Source: an uncultured Prevotellaceae bacterium (GTDB lineage Bacteria > Bacteroidota > Bacteroidia > Bacteroidales > Bacteroidaceae). Taken from it: a stretch of DNA of 64,000 nucleotides. Under the pieces are notes generated by a model. That model saw only the letters and a list, made by a program, of their open reading frames with translations, did no database searches and was not told the DNA's origin. Below, one piece after another: positions 14,971 to 24,346 of the stretch. A program made the translations under genes and the position numbers. The first letter of the stretch is position 1, and every line of letters begins with the position of its first letter. The stretch lies in NCBI GenBank assembly GCA_902781315.1, contig CACZIT010000010.1, positions 1 through 64,000 of the forward strand. Direction: 5' to 3'.

Positions 14971-17769
14971 TCAGTCCCAATTATACGTGTTAATAATTTC
15001 TCTTAGTTGCTCAATAATGCGTTTCAACATGGTTGAACGCTCCAACAGTCTCAGTCCCTTCTTAGCACGGATAGCCTTTTGGATTATCTCAGGCTTTTCA
15101 CGGTGAAGATAGTCATATTCCGAAAGGAACTTGGTCAGAGCCTCTTCATCTATGCCCTCAGAGACTGCGAGACTGTGAACGGCATTACTGTTGAGTTTGC
15201 TCTCTAAATCCATTGAGCCGTCTGCCTTTGCCTGTTGGAATCCTGCCTTGTCGTTATCCACGTTCTCACGGATGAAGTCGTCTATCAGTTTCGACTTGTT
15301 GCGCATTACGGCATCCTTGATCATCGTATCGAGAATGTCCTGACGCTTCTTGTCATAGTCCTCTTCATCAGGATTCAGGTTGGCTATCAGTTCCAAGATA
15401 TATGCCACGTTGATGACATCACTATGCAGCAGTTCCAGACAGAAGTCTATATCCTCCAAACCGCTTTCGTCGTTGTATGGCAACTCTCCCTCCGCTGCCA
15501 TTGGTGTGGCGTCGGCTGGAGGATTGATAACGCCTACCGTAATGTCAAGGTACTTACTCTTGAAATCGGCAAATTCCTGCTCGGTCATATAGAGGTCTGG
15601 ATCATTGGCATTATAGTCCTCGTATATCTGTATCTCAGCCTGCTTTTTGATGATTTCACGAAATGCCAGTACGAAGTCACGCTTATCCAGTTCGCTTTGC
15701 AGTGTGTCGATATATTGCGGCTTGGGGTATTTCTTCAGGAACTCTATCGTCAGGTCATTCAGTTCCTTCTTGACATTCTCAAATGGAGGACGAACGATGA
15801 ACTCATTCGGTTGATTGTTGCTGAATAGTTTGATAGCAGCATCCACATTCTCCTTCAAGTCACGGAAACATACCACCTTACCAAAGCGTTTCTTCTCGTT
15901 CAGCACACGGTTGGTACGACTGAATGCCTGCAGCAGTCCGTGATATTCCAGATTCTTATCCACATAGAGCGTGTTCAACTTCTTCGCATCGAAGCCCGTC
16001 AGGAACATGCCTACAACCAATAGCAGGTCGAGCGGTTCCATATCCGGCTTTTTCTTCTTCATACGTAGGTTAATGTCATCGTAATATGCGCTGAAGTTCT
16101 CTGTCGTGAATGCCGTACCGAACATCTCATTATAGTCATCCATAATGGCCTGCAACTCGTCAGAGGTCACCTTATCATCTGCAAAGCCTTGGTTCATACC
16201 CGTCTTCTCATCGTCCTGACTCTCGTTGGCAGCGTAGGTGAATACGGCTCCAATCTTGATTTTCGGATTCAACGACTTGAATATCTTGTAGTATCTCAAA
16301 AGCATTGGGACGGACTGGATGGCGAATAGCGCGTTAAACTCCCCGTCAAATGTTGACTTGTTGAAGTTGTTGAGGATGAACTGTGCTATCTCCGTCATGC
16401 GCTTCTCACTGAATAAGTCAATATTCTGCTGTCCCTTGTAGTATTCTACAAGGAATCCAAGCACATTTTCGTCCGCAATAGCATCCTTGATGAGATATTT
16501 GTGCAGACAGTCACCAAAGACTTCTGCCGTCGTATGCTCCTGCTTGGCGTTTTCAGCAAATATAGGCGTACCTGTGAAACCGAATATCTGTAAGTTATTG
16601 AAGAACTTCACGATGTTCTTATGACATTCGCCGAAGTGACTGCGATGGCACTCGTCAAATATCATCACTACCTTCTGGTCACGCACTCCCTGCAACCGTT
16701 TGTTGTAGTATTCACGGGTAACGGCCACATTCAGCTTCTGAATTGTTGTAATGATAATCTTGCTGTCGTCGCGCAATCGCTTGATAAGTTCCTTGGTGTT
16801 GTCCGTGTTGTCAACGGCACCCGGCTCAAACGCTTCATACTCCGATTGTGTCTGGGTATCAAGGTCGTGGCGGTCAACGACAAACATCACCTTGTCAATA
16901 CCATCAATCTCACTCACTAACTGAGCCGCCTTGAACGATGTCAAGGTCTTACCTGCTCCTGTCGTGTGCCAGATGTAGCCATTCTTGTTGGTGTTCTGTA
17001 CTCGGTCGAGAATCTGCTCTACAGCGTAGAACTGATAGGGACGAAGCACCATTAGGCACTTATCGCCCTCATGCAGTACTATATACTTGCTTATCATCTT
17101 GCCAAGATTGCACTTGTCAAAAAAGAAGTAGGCAAACTTACTCAGGTCGTTGAATGGCACGTTTTCTGCATCCGTCCAGTTGAAAGTAAACTTATAGCCG
17201 CTATTGGGGTTGTTGGCAAAGTAACGGGTATTCACACCGTTGCTGATAACGAAGAGTTGGATATAGTCGAAGAGCCCGTGAAACGAAGTCTTGTGGTATC
17301 GTTGAATCTGGTTGTATGCCTGTTTTAACTCCACACCACGCTTCTTCAACTCTATCTGTACCAGTGGCAAACCGTTGATGAGGATGGTAACGTCATAACG
17401 GCACTTCTTTCGTCCCTCAACAGTTATCTGATTGCTGACTTGAAACTCGTTCTGGCACCAGTGTTGCTTGTTGATGAACTCAATCCATACACGTTCGCCG
17501 TTTTCCAGTTGGAAGTTCTTAAGATCACGCAGTTTCTTTGCCTTCTCAAAGCGGGTACCACCCTCCAAGTAGAGCAGTATCTTGTCGAACTCCTTATCGG
17601 TAAAGTGTTCACGACCATGCGCAGCCAGCTCCTTATGGTTGTGCTTCTCCAACTGCACCTTGAAATTAGCAAGCAAGTTGTCTTCCTCCTTGATGGAAAC
17701 GTACTCGTAGCTCATTTCCGTCAGGGTCTTTATCAGTCCTTGCTCCAGTATCTCTTCGCTCTGCGTCAT
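14971..17769 (-). CDS. hsdR: Type I restriction endonuclease subunit HsdR
   Basis: HsdR translocates DNA and cleaves it when the target is unmethylated. The 932-residue protein has an N-terminal PD-(D/E)xK-type nuclease region (RYDVTILINGLPLVQIELKKRG in two pieces: the acidic strand, then ELKKRG), a Walker A motif TTGAGKT, a DECH helicase box (FDECHRSHFG), FTGTPIF and later SF2 motifs (FSRTNRV). Length and motif order are typical. It is the first gene of the operon, with a -7 box about 65 bp upstream. Confidence 0.95.
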   Translation of the reverse strand: MTQSEEILEQGLIKTLTEMSYEYVSIKEEDNLLANFKVQLEKHNHKELAAHGREHFTDKEFDKILLYLEGGTRFEKAKKLRDLKNFQLENGERVWIEFINKQHWCQNEFQVSNQITVEGRKKCRYDVTILINGLPLVQIELKKRGVELKQAYNQIQRYHKTSFHGLFDYIQLFVISNGVNTRYFANNPNSGYKFTFNWTDAENVPFNDLSKFAYFFFDKCNLGKMISKYIVLHEGDKCLMVLRPYQFYAVEQILDRVQNTNKNGYIWHTTGAGKTLTSFKAAQLVSEIDGIDKVMFVVDRHDLDTQTQSEYEAFEPGAVDNTDNTKELIKRLRDDSKIIITTIQKLNVAVTREYYNKRLQGVRDQKVVMIFDECHRSHFGECHKNIVKFFNNLQIFGFTGTPIFAENAKQEHTTAEVFGDCLHKYLIKDAIADENVLGFLVEYYKGQQNIDLFSEKRMTEIAQFILNNFNKSTFDGEFNALFAIQSVPMLLRYYKIFKSLNPKIKIGAVFTYAANESQDDEKTGMNQGFADDKVTSDELQAIMDDYNEMFGTAFTTENFSAYYDDINLRMKKKKPDMEPLDLLLVVGMFLTGFDAKKLNTLYVDKNLEYHGLLQAFSRTNRVLNEKKRFGKVVCFRDLKENVDAAIKLFSNNQPNEFIVRPPFENVKKELNDLTIEFLKKYPKPQYIDTLQSELDKRDFVLAFREIIKKQAEIQIYEDYNANDPDLYMTEQEFADFKSKYLDITVGVINPPADATPMAAEGELPYNDESGLEDIDFCLELLHSDVINVAYILELIANLNPDEEDYDKKRQDILDTMIKDAVMRNKSKLIDDFIRENVDNDKAGFQQAKADGSMDLESKLNSNAVHSLAVSEGIDEEALTKFLSEYDYLHREKPEIIQKAIRAKKGLRLLERSTMLKRIIEQLREIINTYNWD

Positions 17770-17785
17770 ATTCGAATCAAATCAT

Positions 17786-17842
17786 GTTGAACAACATTAG
17801 AGATACAATATCTCCAATATAATCATTTGCGGCACAAAGGTA
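17786..17842 (-). promoter_or_regulatory. hsd operon promoter and leader
   Basis: The minus strand has TACCTTTG at 17835-17842, matching TAnnTTTG. The leader between it and the hsdR ATG contains the palindrome GAGATA-CAA-TATCTC and a short GTTGAACAAC palindrome, either of which could bind a regulator. No other promoter was seen in the hsdR-hsdS block. Confidence 0.6.
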
Positions 17843-17874
17843 GTAATTTTTAGTCGAAAAATTGCATTAACGGT

Positions 17875-18629
17875 CTAAAAACAAGCATTATTCACATTAT
17901 TATTATATGTAAAATCAGGATTGGTTTGCCACCTTGCTATGTATGCGCAATGTGGACTAAACTTATTCTTCTTTCGCCAGAACAATGATGTTTGCTGGCG
18001 AAAGGAAAAATATCTTCTCTTTTCGCCAGTAAATAAATCAATGTTATAGGTTGAGTGTTGGCAGGCTATTGATGGCATCCCCAACTTGCGCTTCATCATG
18101 TTTGTGTTCAAACGGAAGAGAGCCTGGTCACCCTTGGAACGAATGACGGCAAAAGTCTGGTCATTTACACCGCGTTCATATAAGATGCCTGAAAGTTTTC
18201 GTTCTGTCTCCTGCAATTTGGCTCGTGCTTTAACTCGCTCTACTTCCAAAAGACGTTGCTCTATCAGTTCTGCACGACGGGTTTGAACTGCAAAAAAGTC
18301 TGTGCAAAAGCAATCTGCGGCTTTCTTGGGTCGCCATTCTGCGCAACCAGATAGCAAGCATAGCGGGTGAGCATAATGTCATCCACTTCTCGCTGAGCAC
18401 CTTTTCCTGCAGTTATCATCTTATTGACGTCAATAAAATGATCCAATATATTCTGTCCTACATTGGCACATGCTTCTTTTGCCTTTGCAATAACATTTGT
18501 GAAGTTTTGCCATAGACTATATCCGAATAACTTTTGCAAATCACGTGCACTCCAGCATTCAGTTTTGTCAATCATGCAAACTGCATCTTCATAACTCTTA
18601 AATAAAGCCAGTATTTCTTCTTTCTTCAT
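17875..18629 (-). pseudogene. dinD: Frameshifted and truncated dinD homolog
   Basis: The first frame (start 18629) carries the DinD/BRO-like N terminus: [19 protein letters not shown], a block with [20 protein letters not shown], and AFAQT. It then shifts in a six-base A/T run (18292-18297). The continuation [15 protein letters not shown] and ERGVNDQTFAVIRSKGDQAL is in the next frame. One base more or less in the run would restore the join. DinD proteins then continue for another 70-80 residues after MKRKLGMP, but here the sequence turns into unrelated residues up to 17875, so the C terminus is also lost. DinD of Escherichia coli is an SOS gene. This copy is probably non-functional. Confidence 0.75.
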
Positions 18630-18705
18630 AGTAATAATAGTTCTTGGTTATAGAATCTTTCCCTCAGCATCGAAATCCACTTCCAGCAGGTCTTTAATTA
18701 ATGTG

Positions 18706-18713
18706 CAAAGATA
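18706..18713 (-). promoter_or_regulatory. Promoter of the dinD-like gene
   Basis: TATCTTTG on the minus strand (CAAAGATA on the plus strand) fits the -7 consensus, 77 bp upstream of the ATG at 18629. The gap 18630-18775 holds no gene. It marks the change from AT-rich island to GC-rich core sequence. Confidence 0.5.
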
Positions 18714-18775
18714 AACATAATTTGTTAAACTTCCAAATAAGTTGTTGAATTTTGTCTTGACTTTGATGCGCTTCT

Positions 18776-19720
18776 TTATGGCAGGACGTCGGTGGGGGAC
18801 CAGACGTAGAGGGCCTCGGGAGCGGATAGGGAGGAGATTAATTGCAGCAGGGGGGCATCGGGGTTGTAGAGCGTCAGGTAGTGGTCGTCGCCATTGAAGG
18901 CTATCATGGCGTCGGCCGAGGGGATGACGAAATAGACGGTTTTGCCAGAGGTCAGGAGGGATTCTATCGACTCGGGTTGAGGACGGGGTGTCCAGTCCGA
19001 GCTGTCGGCAGTGCAGGCGGCCATGTCGTAATAGCAACTGAGCTTGATGAGCAGGCGACTGAACTGCTGGCAGATGAGGCCGAACTGAGGCTGGCGCAGG
19101 AAGTAGTCCTGCACGGCGAGGTACTGCCCCTGGCTGTCGGCGGGCACCTGCTTCGGAAGAATATCAATCACCCAATAGGGCTTCGCCAGATAGCGTTCGA
19201 TGGTCGTGGAAACGCCTTCAAGCCTCTGATAGGCCAGCCGCTCGTCGCCGTTAGCCAGATGGATAATGCCGCAGTAGAGGAAGCCATATTTCCTGATGTT
19301 GTGCTGCATGATGCGGTTGTTGCGGTGGGTATCGATGCGAATGTTGTGCTCATGGGCGAAGCAGTAGTCCATGATGCTTCTGAAGATGCCGTGGGCACGC
19401 GGCGTACTGGCAATGCGATGGATGACGCGGTAGGGCTGTTCGTCGTCGAGCCACGCCCCGTCGTAGATGTGGTCGTAGGTGGGTTCCGGCGAGGGCAGGA
19501 AGGCGAAGTAGCCCACGATGAGGCCGTCGTCCTCGATGACGAAACTGCCGTTGCGTTCAATGTCGGCCTGTACGGTCAGGAGCGACGGATAGTTGTCGGC
19601 CCACTGGCTGGCGTTGCCCGAACTGCGCATGATGGCCTTTGCTTCGGCAAAGACAGCCATGATGGCTTCGCCGTCGTCGGGTAGCGACGCCTTGCGGATA
19701 CTGCGTTTTTCGTTGTCCAT
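18776..19720 (-). CDS. GNAT family N-acetyltransferase with an extra C-terminal domain
   Basis: Residues about 7-160 form a GNAT fold: IRKASLPDDGEAIMAVFAEA, GYFAFLPSPEPTYDHIYDG, then HRIASTPRAHGIFRSIMDYC, which supplies the acetyl-CoA loop region (TPRAHGI in place of the canonical Q/RxxGxG/A), and RNNRIMQHNIRKYGF. The remaining 150 or so residues form a second domain that I do not recognise. The substrate is unknown. The gene is transcribed away from the phosphopantetheinyl transferase; their -7 boxes are only about 22 bp apart, so the two promoters share control DNA. Confidence 0.75.
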   Translation of the reverse strand: MDNEKRSIRKASLPDDGEAIMAVFAEAKAIMRSSGNASQWADNYPSLLTVQADIERNGSFVIEDDGLIVGYFAFLPSPEPTYDHIYDGAWLDDEQPYRVIHRIASTPRAHGIFRSIMDYCFAHEHNIRIDTHRNNRIMQHNIRKYGFLYCGIIHLANGDERLAYQRLEGVSTTIERYLAKPYWVIDILPKQVPADSQGQYLAVQDYFLRQPQFGLICQQFSRLLIKLSCYYDMAACTADSSDWTPRPQPESIESLLTSGKTVYFVIPSADAMIAFNGDDHYLTLYNPDAPLLQLISSLSAPEALYVWSPTDVLP

Positions 19721-19754
19721 ACTTTGAAAAACTAAATTCTATTAAATGATATGG

Positions 19755-19792
19755 CAAAATTACATTTTTTCGCTTGAATTTCGCTATATTTG
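19755..19792. promoter_or_regulatory. Divergent promoter pair (acetyltransferase / phosphopantetheinyl transferase)
   Basis: Minus-strand TAATTTTG (complement of 19755-19762) lies 35 bp from the acetyltransferase ATG. Plus-strand TATATTTG (19785-19792) faces the phosphopantetheinyl transferase. Both fit TAnnTTTG. Confidence 0.6.
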
Positions 19793-19813
19793 CAATCAAA
19801 TTTTGCATTGTTT

Positions 19814-19855
19814 ATGAAAAGCGGCAGCCCTGTGAGGCTGCCTCAGCACGTATGA
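19814..19855 (+). CDS. 13-codon leader ORF with hairpin, overlapping the downstream start
   Basis: ATG at 19814 opens MKSGSPVRLPQHV and stops at TGA 19853-19855, which overlaps the ATG of the phosphopantetheinyl transferase (ATGA). A GGCAGCC/GGCTGCC hairpin (19823-19829 and 19836-19842) lies within it. The ORF starts about 20 bp below the -7 box, so it would be translated first and could couple translation to the main gene. It may also be chance. Confidence 0.35.
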   Translation: MKSGSPVRLPQHV

Positions 19856-20463
19856 TATATTTGAACGATAGGATAGGTGACTTGGACGTGGAGTCGGCAC
19901 TGCCGCTGCTGTCGGAACAGCGTCGGCAGGAGGCGTTGCGCTATCGCCGCGACCTGGGGCGCCGTACGTGTGTGGCAGCCTATCTGCTGCTGCGGCAGGG
20001 GCTGCAGCAGGAGTATGGCATCGAGGAGATGCCCGTGTTCAGCTATGGCGAGCACGGCAAGCCCGCGTTGGTGGGATACCCCCATATCCACTTCAACCTG
20101 AGCCACTGTCGCGAAGCGGTGGCATGCGTGCTGAGCGACTGTCCGGTGGGCATCGACGTGGAGTCGGTGGGCCGCTACAACGAGCAGGTGGCTCGCTACA
20201 CGATGAGCGACCGCGAGATGGAACTCATCCTGCAGGCCGAGCGGCCGGAGATGGTGTTCACGCGGCTGTGGACCATGAAGGAGGCTGTGCTGAAACTCTC
20301 TGGCGAGGGTCTGCGCGACAATCTGAAGGACGTGCTGACGGGCCGCTATGCCCTCGGTAGCGAGGGCGAAGGTCCGGTATCGGTGCCGCTCATCACCACG
20401 GTTGAGGATCCCGACGGGCGATATGTCTACAGCGTGGTCTATGGGTCTGGAGGAGGAAAATAA
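19852..20463 (+). CDS. 4'-phosphopantetheinyl transferase (Sfp type)
   Basis: This 203-residue enzyme would transfer the phosphopantetheine arm of CoA to carrier proteins. The Mg-binding motif GIDVE is at residues 100-104 and W-T-M-KEA-VLKLSGEGL at 140-153, the two signatures of the family; FNLSHC precedes them. The start at 19852 is preferred over the upstream in-frame ATG at 19774 because the -7 box (19785-19792) lies between them. The substrate is probably the fatty-acid acyl carrier protein, since no polyketide or peptide synthetase is in the window. Confidence 0.85.
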   Translation: MIYLNDRIGDLDVESALPLLSEQRRQEALRYRRDLGRRTCVAAYLLLRQGLQQEYGIEEMPVFSYGEHGKPALVGYPHIHFNLSHCREAVACVLSDCPVGIDVESVGRYNEQVARYTMSDREMELILQAERPEMVFTRLWTMKEAVLKLSGEGLRDNLKDVLTGRYALGSEGEGPVSVPLITTVEDPDGRYVYSVVYGSGGGK

Positions 20464-20540
20464 GTTGTTTTGCAGTGGAAAATGAGTTGTTTTGCTGCGG
20501 AAAATAACTTGTTTTGCACAACAAAAACACTGTTTTCTCT
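20464..20540 (+). repeat. 22-nt period intergenic array 1
   Basis: GTTGTTTTGC or CTTGTTTTGC starts at 20464, 20486 and 20508, with a weaker fourth copy at 20530, exactly 22 nt apart. Each is followed by a more variable 12-nt part ending GGAAAAT. The array begins at the stop codon of the transferase and ends about 25 bp before the -7 box of the GH92 gene. Confidence 0.8.
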
Positions 20541-20562
20541 TTGCCACCTCGCAAGAATTGTT

Positions 20563-20570
20563 TATCTTTG
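20563..20570 (+). promoter_or_regulatory. Promoter of the mannosidase operon
   Basis: TATCTTTG, followed by CAAATCGG, lies 38 bp before the GH92 ATG and directly below the 22-nt array. It is the only consensus -7 box upstream of the three mannose-processing genes. Confidence 0.65.
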
Positions 20571-20607
20571 CAAATCGGAACGACAAACTTAAACCATCAT
20601 AAGACTT

Positions 20608-22773
20608 ATGACAAATCTGCGAAAACTGCTATTCTTGTTTGCTGTAGCGATTACGGCCACGGCCTCGGCTGCCGACGTCGACTACACGCGTTTTGTGAAT
20701 CCGCGCATCGGAACAGGCGGACATGGCCATGTGTTCCTGGGTGCCAACGTGCCGTTTGGCTACGTTCAGCTGGGTCCCACGCAGCCTACCCGCGGCTGGG
20801 ACTGGTGCTCGGGCTACCACCACTCAGACTCCGTGCTCATTGGCTTAGGCCACCAGCACCTCAGTGGCACGGGCATCGGCGACTTGGGCGACGTGGCGCT
20901 GCTGCCCATCGCGTCGAAGGAACAAAGACTGGTGGCGTTCTCGCACGCCTCTGAGAGCGTTTCGCCAGGCTATTATGCCGTGAAGCTGGGCCAGCCGAAC
21001 GTGTTCGTCGAGTTGACAGCCACGAAGCGCGTGGGCATGCATCGCTATACGTTCGGTGCCGACCAGCAGGAAGCTCTGCTGCTGCTCGACCTCCGACAGG
21101 GCATCGGCTGGGACCATGTCGCCCAGTGTCAGATGCAGCAGGAGAACAAGACCGTCGTCAGCGGCTACCGCCACTCGGTGGGCTGGGCTCGCCGACAGAA
21201 AGACTTCTTCGTGATGGAGTTCTCGCAGCCCGTCGTGCTTGAGAAAGTCGATGGCGACACCACGGGCGTACTCACGCTGAGCCGCCCGCAGGAGCCGCTG
21301 CTGGTGAAGGTGGCACTGTCGGCCGTGAGCGTGGAGAATGCGAAGCTGAACATGCAGACGGAGTTGCCGGGCTGGGACTTCGCCGCTACCGCCAAGGCTG
21401 CCCGCAAGGCCTGGAACGACGAGCTGTCGAAGATCAGCATCAAGACCGACGACGACCACGTGCGCCGCATATTCTATACCGCCATGTATCACACGATGAC
21501 GGCTCCCTCGGTGTTCAACGACGTCAATGGCGAGTATCGCGGTGCCGACGGCGAGGTACACAAGGGCGACTTCACCAACTACACTACCCTGTCGCTCTGG
21601 GACACCTACCGCGCCGCCCATCCGCTGCAGACGCTCATTCATCCAGAGAAACAGGGCGACGTGGCGCAGACCTTCCTGCACATCTTCAAGGAGCAGGGCA
21701 AGCTGCCCGTGTGGCACCTGATGGGCAACGAGACCGACTGCATGGTCGGCAATCCCGGCATCCCCGTGCTGGCCGATCTGGTGCTGAAAGGCTATATCAC
21801 CGGCGAGGACCGCGAGCGCGCCTTCGAGGCCATGAAGACCTCGGCCATGCTCGACGAGCGCGGTATGAAGGAACTGAAGCAGTATGGCTACATCCCCTTC
21901 GACAAGGACGAGACCAACGAGACCGTGGCCAAGGGACTGGAGTATGCACTGGCCGACTGGTGTGTGGCTCAGGTGGCCAAGCTCTTAGGCAAGAAGGCTG
22001 ACTACAAGTACTTCCTGCAGCGCAGCAAGCTCTACCAGAAACACTTCGACCCGAAGGACGGTTTCATTAAGGGTCTGTCGTCGACGGGCGAGCGCCGTAC
22101 ACCGTTCAATCCGTTCCGCTCGGCCCATCGTGCCGACGACTTCACCGAAGGCAATGCCTGGCAGTACACATGGCTCGTGCCGCACGACGTGCACGGACTG
22201 GTGAAGACATTCGGCGGCGAGGCAAAGTTCACCGAGAAGTTCGACTCGCTGTTCATCGTCGAGGGCGACCTGGGCGAAGATGCATCGCCCGACATCAGCG
22301 GCCTCATCGGCCAGTATGCCCATGGCAACGAGCCGTCGCACCACATATTATATATGTACAACTACATCGGACAGCCGTGGAAGGGCGCCAAGCTGCTCAG
22401 GCAGACCATGCGCGAGATGTACTTCGACGACTACGACGGTCTCTCGGGCAATGAGGACGTGGGCCAGATGTCGGCTTGGTATGTGCTCTCGGCCATGGGA
22501 CTCTACCAGGTGGAGCCGGCCGGCGGCAAGTTCTGCATCGGTTCGCCGGTGGTCAACGAGGCTACGATCAACGTCGGCGGCGGCAAGACCTTCACCGTAC
22601 GTGCCACGAACAACTCGGCCGAGAACATCTACGTGCAGCGCGCAACACTCAACGGCAAGCCGCTCACCCGTTCCTACATCATGTTCTCCGACCTGAAGCG
22701 CGGCGGCGTGCTGGAGCTCCAGATGGGCCCGCAGCCCAGCAACTTCGGCACAAAGACGAAGGACAGACCGTAG
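20608..22773 (+). CDS. GH92 exo-alpha-mannosidase
   Basis: GH92 enzymes remove terminal alpha-mannose (mostly alpha-1,2) from high-mannose N-glycans with inversion and need calcium. The 721-residue protein starts with a signal peptide (residues 1-21, ending ATASA), then VNPRIGTGGHGH, GWDWCSGYHHSD and, near the end, the catalytic region GNEDVGQMSAWYVLSAMGLY. Length is typical. There is no lipobox, so a periplasmic enzyme is likely. It leads an operon with GH125 (37 bp apart) and GH130. Linkage specificity cannot be read from the sequence. Confidence 0.93.
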   Translation: MTNLRKLLFLFAVAITATASAADVDYTRFVNPRIGTGGHGHVFLGANVPFGYVQLGPTQPTRGWDWCSGYHHSDSVLIGLGHQHLSGTGIGDLGDVALLPIASKEQRLVAFSHASESVSPGYYAVKLGQPNVFVELTATKRVGMHRYTFGADQQEALLLLDLRQGIGWDHVAQCQMQQENKTVVSGYRHSVGWARRQKDFFVMEFSQPVVLEKVDGDTTGVLTLSRPQEPLLVKVALSAVSVENAKLNMQTELPGWDFAATAKAARKAWNDELSKISIKTDDDHVRRIFYTAMYHTMTAPSVFNDVNGEYRGADGEVHKGDFTNYTTLSLWDTYRAAHPLQTLIHPEKQGDVAQTFLHIFKEQGKLPVWHLMGNETDCMVGNPGIPVLADLVLKGYITGEDRERAFEAMKTSAMLDERGMKELKQYGYIPFDKDETNETVAKGLEYALADWCVAQVAKLLGKKADYKYFLQRSKLYQKHFDPKDGFIKGLSSTGERRTPFNPFRSAHRADDFTEGNAWQYTWLVPHDVHGLVKTFGGEAKFTEKFDSLFIVEGDLGEDASPDISGLIGQYAHGNEPSHHILYMYNYIGQPWKGAKLLRQTMREMYFDDYDGLSGNEDVGQMSAWYVLSAMGLYQVEPAGGKFCIGSPVVNEATINVGGGKTFTVRATNNSAENIYVQRATLNGKPLTRSYIMFSDLKRGGVLELQMGPQPSNFGTKTKDRP

Positions 22774-22776
22774 GCA

Positions 22777-22807
22777 AGGTAACAAAGTAACAAGGTAACG
22801 AAGTAAC
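22777..22807 (+). repeat. 8-nt short tandem repeat (GTAACAAR x4)
   Basis: GTAAC begins at 22779, 22787, 22795 and 22803, an exact 8-nt period, between the GH92 stop and the GH125 start. The same unit recurs at 34492-34523, 53780-53805 and inside coding sequence at 56751-56782 and 61869-61900. Confidence 0.8.
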
Positions 22808-22810
22808 AAT

Positions 22811-24271
22811 ATGAAAAAACTGACTATCATCTGCTGTTTCGCCATGATCAGCCTTGGAGCCTACGCTCAGGCTGAGTACGGCAAGGAGTACATCAAGAAG
22901 ATCGGGCAACCGAGCACCACGTTTGTGTCGCGCCGCCCGGCAGAGAAGGACCGGCTGTTCCGTTCCGACGTCATCGACAAGAAAATCAAGGAGGTGCAGA
23001 AGCTGCTGAAGGACAACCCCAAGCTGGCGTGGATGTTCGGAAACTGCTTTCCCAACACGCTGGAGACCACCGTGCACTACAGCGATGCCTCGGGCGACGA
23101 CGACACGTTCGTCTACACCGGCGACATCCACGCCATGTGGCTGCGCGACTCCGGTGCACAGGTATGGCCCTATGTGCAGTTTGCCAATCAGGACCCGAAG
23201 CTGAAGAAGATGGTGCGCGGCACCATTCTCCGCCAGTTCCGCTGCATCTGCCTCGACCCCTATGCCAACGCCTTCAACCTCGAGCCGAACCCCAATGGCG
23301 AGTGGATGAAGGACTTCACCGACATGAAACCGTTCCTGCACGAGCGCAAGTATGAGATTGACTCGCTGTGCTACCCGCTGCGACTGGCCTACCAGTACTG
23401 GCTGACCACGGGCGATGCATCAGTGTTCGGCGACCTGTGGCTGCAGACCATCCAGAACATCCTCAAGACCTTCCGCGAGCAGCAGCGCAAGGATGGCAAC
23501 CTCGGTCCGTATCGCTTCCAGCGCCGCACCGAGCGCGCCTCTGACACTACGCAGAACGATGGCTGGGGCAACCCCGTGAAGCCCGTCGGCCTCATCGCCT
23601 CGGTGTTCCGTCCGAGCGACGATGCCACGACGTTCCTCTTCCTCATCCCCTCTAACTTCATGGCCGTGTCGAGTCTGCGTAAGGCTGCCGAGATTCTGAC
23701 AAAGGTGAACAATCGTGCCGACCTCGCTGCCGAGTGCACAGCACTGGCCGACGAGGTGCAGACGGCGCTGCAGAAATATGCCGTCCACATGCACCCGAAG
23801 TACGGTCCCATCTACGCCTTCGAGGTCGACGGTTTTGGCAATCAGCTGTTGATGGACGATGCCAACGTGCCGTCGTTGCTGGCCATGGGCTATCTGGGCG
23901 ATGTGCCGATGGACGACCCCATCTATCAGAACACACGCCGCTTCGTGTGGAGTGAGGACAACCCCTACTTCTTCCGCGGTCCTGCCGGCGAGGGCATCGG
24001 CGGTCCGCACATCGGCTACGGCTATGCCTGGCCCATGTCGATCATGATGAAAGCCTTCACGGCCGGCTCGGATGCCGAGATCAAGGCCTGCATGCGCCAA
24101 CTGCTCACCACCGACGCCCAGACGGGCTTCATCCACGAGTCGTTCAACGTGCAGAACTCCGATAAGTACACGCGTGCATGGTTTGCCTGGCAGAACACGC
24201 TCTTCGGCGAGCTCGTGCTGAAGCTCATCAACGACGGCAAGGCCGACCTGCTCGTCCATTGCTTAGAGTAA
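22811..24271 (+). CDS. GH125 exo-alpha-1,6-mannosidase
   Basis: GH125 enzymes are metal-independent inverting exo-alpha-1,6-mannosidases acting on N-glycan cores. This 486-residue protein has a signal peptide (1-19, ending GAYAQ), FGNCFPNTLETTV, TGDIHAMWLRDSGAQVWPY and PYANAFNLEPN near the N-terminal half, and YGYAWPMSIMMKAF near the end, all family signatures. It follows GH92 in one operon; after alpha-1,2 trimming it would expose the beta-mannosyl-GlcNAc core handled by the next gene. Confidence 0.92.
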   Translation: MKKLTIICCFAMISLGAYAQAEYGKEYIKKIGQPSTTFVSRRPAEKDRLFRSDVIDKKIKEVQKLLKDNPKLAWMFGNCFPNTLETTVHYSDASGDDDTFVYTGDIHAMWLRDSGAQVWPYVQFANQDPKLKKMVRGTILRQFRCICLDPYANAFNLEPNPNGEWMKDFTDMKPFLHERKYEIDSLCYPLRLAYQYWLTTGDASVFGDLWLQTIQNILKTFREQQRKDGNLGPYRFQRRTERASDTTQNDGWGNPVKPVGLIASVFRPSDDATTFLFLIPSNFMAVSSLRKAAEILTKVNNRADLAAECTALADEVQTALQKYAVHMHPKYGPIYAFEVDGFGNQLLMDDANVPSLLAMGYLGDVPMDDPIYQNTRRFVWSEDNPYFFRGPAGEGIGGPHIGYGYAWPMSIMMKAFTAGSDAEIKACMRQLLTTDAQTGFIHESFNVQNSDKYTRAWFAWQNTLFGELVLKLINDGKADLLVHCLE

Positions 24272-24325
24272 TTCTCCAGGGGCTCCGGGGTATCCGGGAT
24301 TTCCAGAACTTCCGGATAACCCAGA
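24272..24325 (+). repeat. 9-nt short tandem repeat (about six units)
   Basis: Units of the form NTCCRGRRN (CTCCAGGGG, CTCCGGGGT, ATCCGGGAT, TTCCAGAAC and TTCCGGATA) follow the GH125 stop codon with a 9-nt period, before the GH130 leader. Confidence 0.7.
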
Positions 24326-24346
24326 GCCCACACAATAAAAATAGAA

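Noticed and set aside
18648..19037. 129-codon ORF reading out of the acetyltransferase gene
   Set aside because: It is antisense-like in composition over the acetyltransferase coding region and crosses the dinD promoter. It is a frame shadow.
20464..20540. CRISPR array
   Set aside because: Units are 22 nt in total with no separate spacers, and no cas genes are present. The same holds for the arrays at 32374 and 47991.
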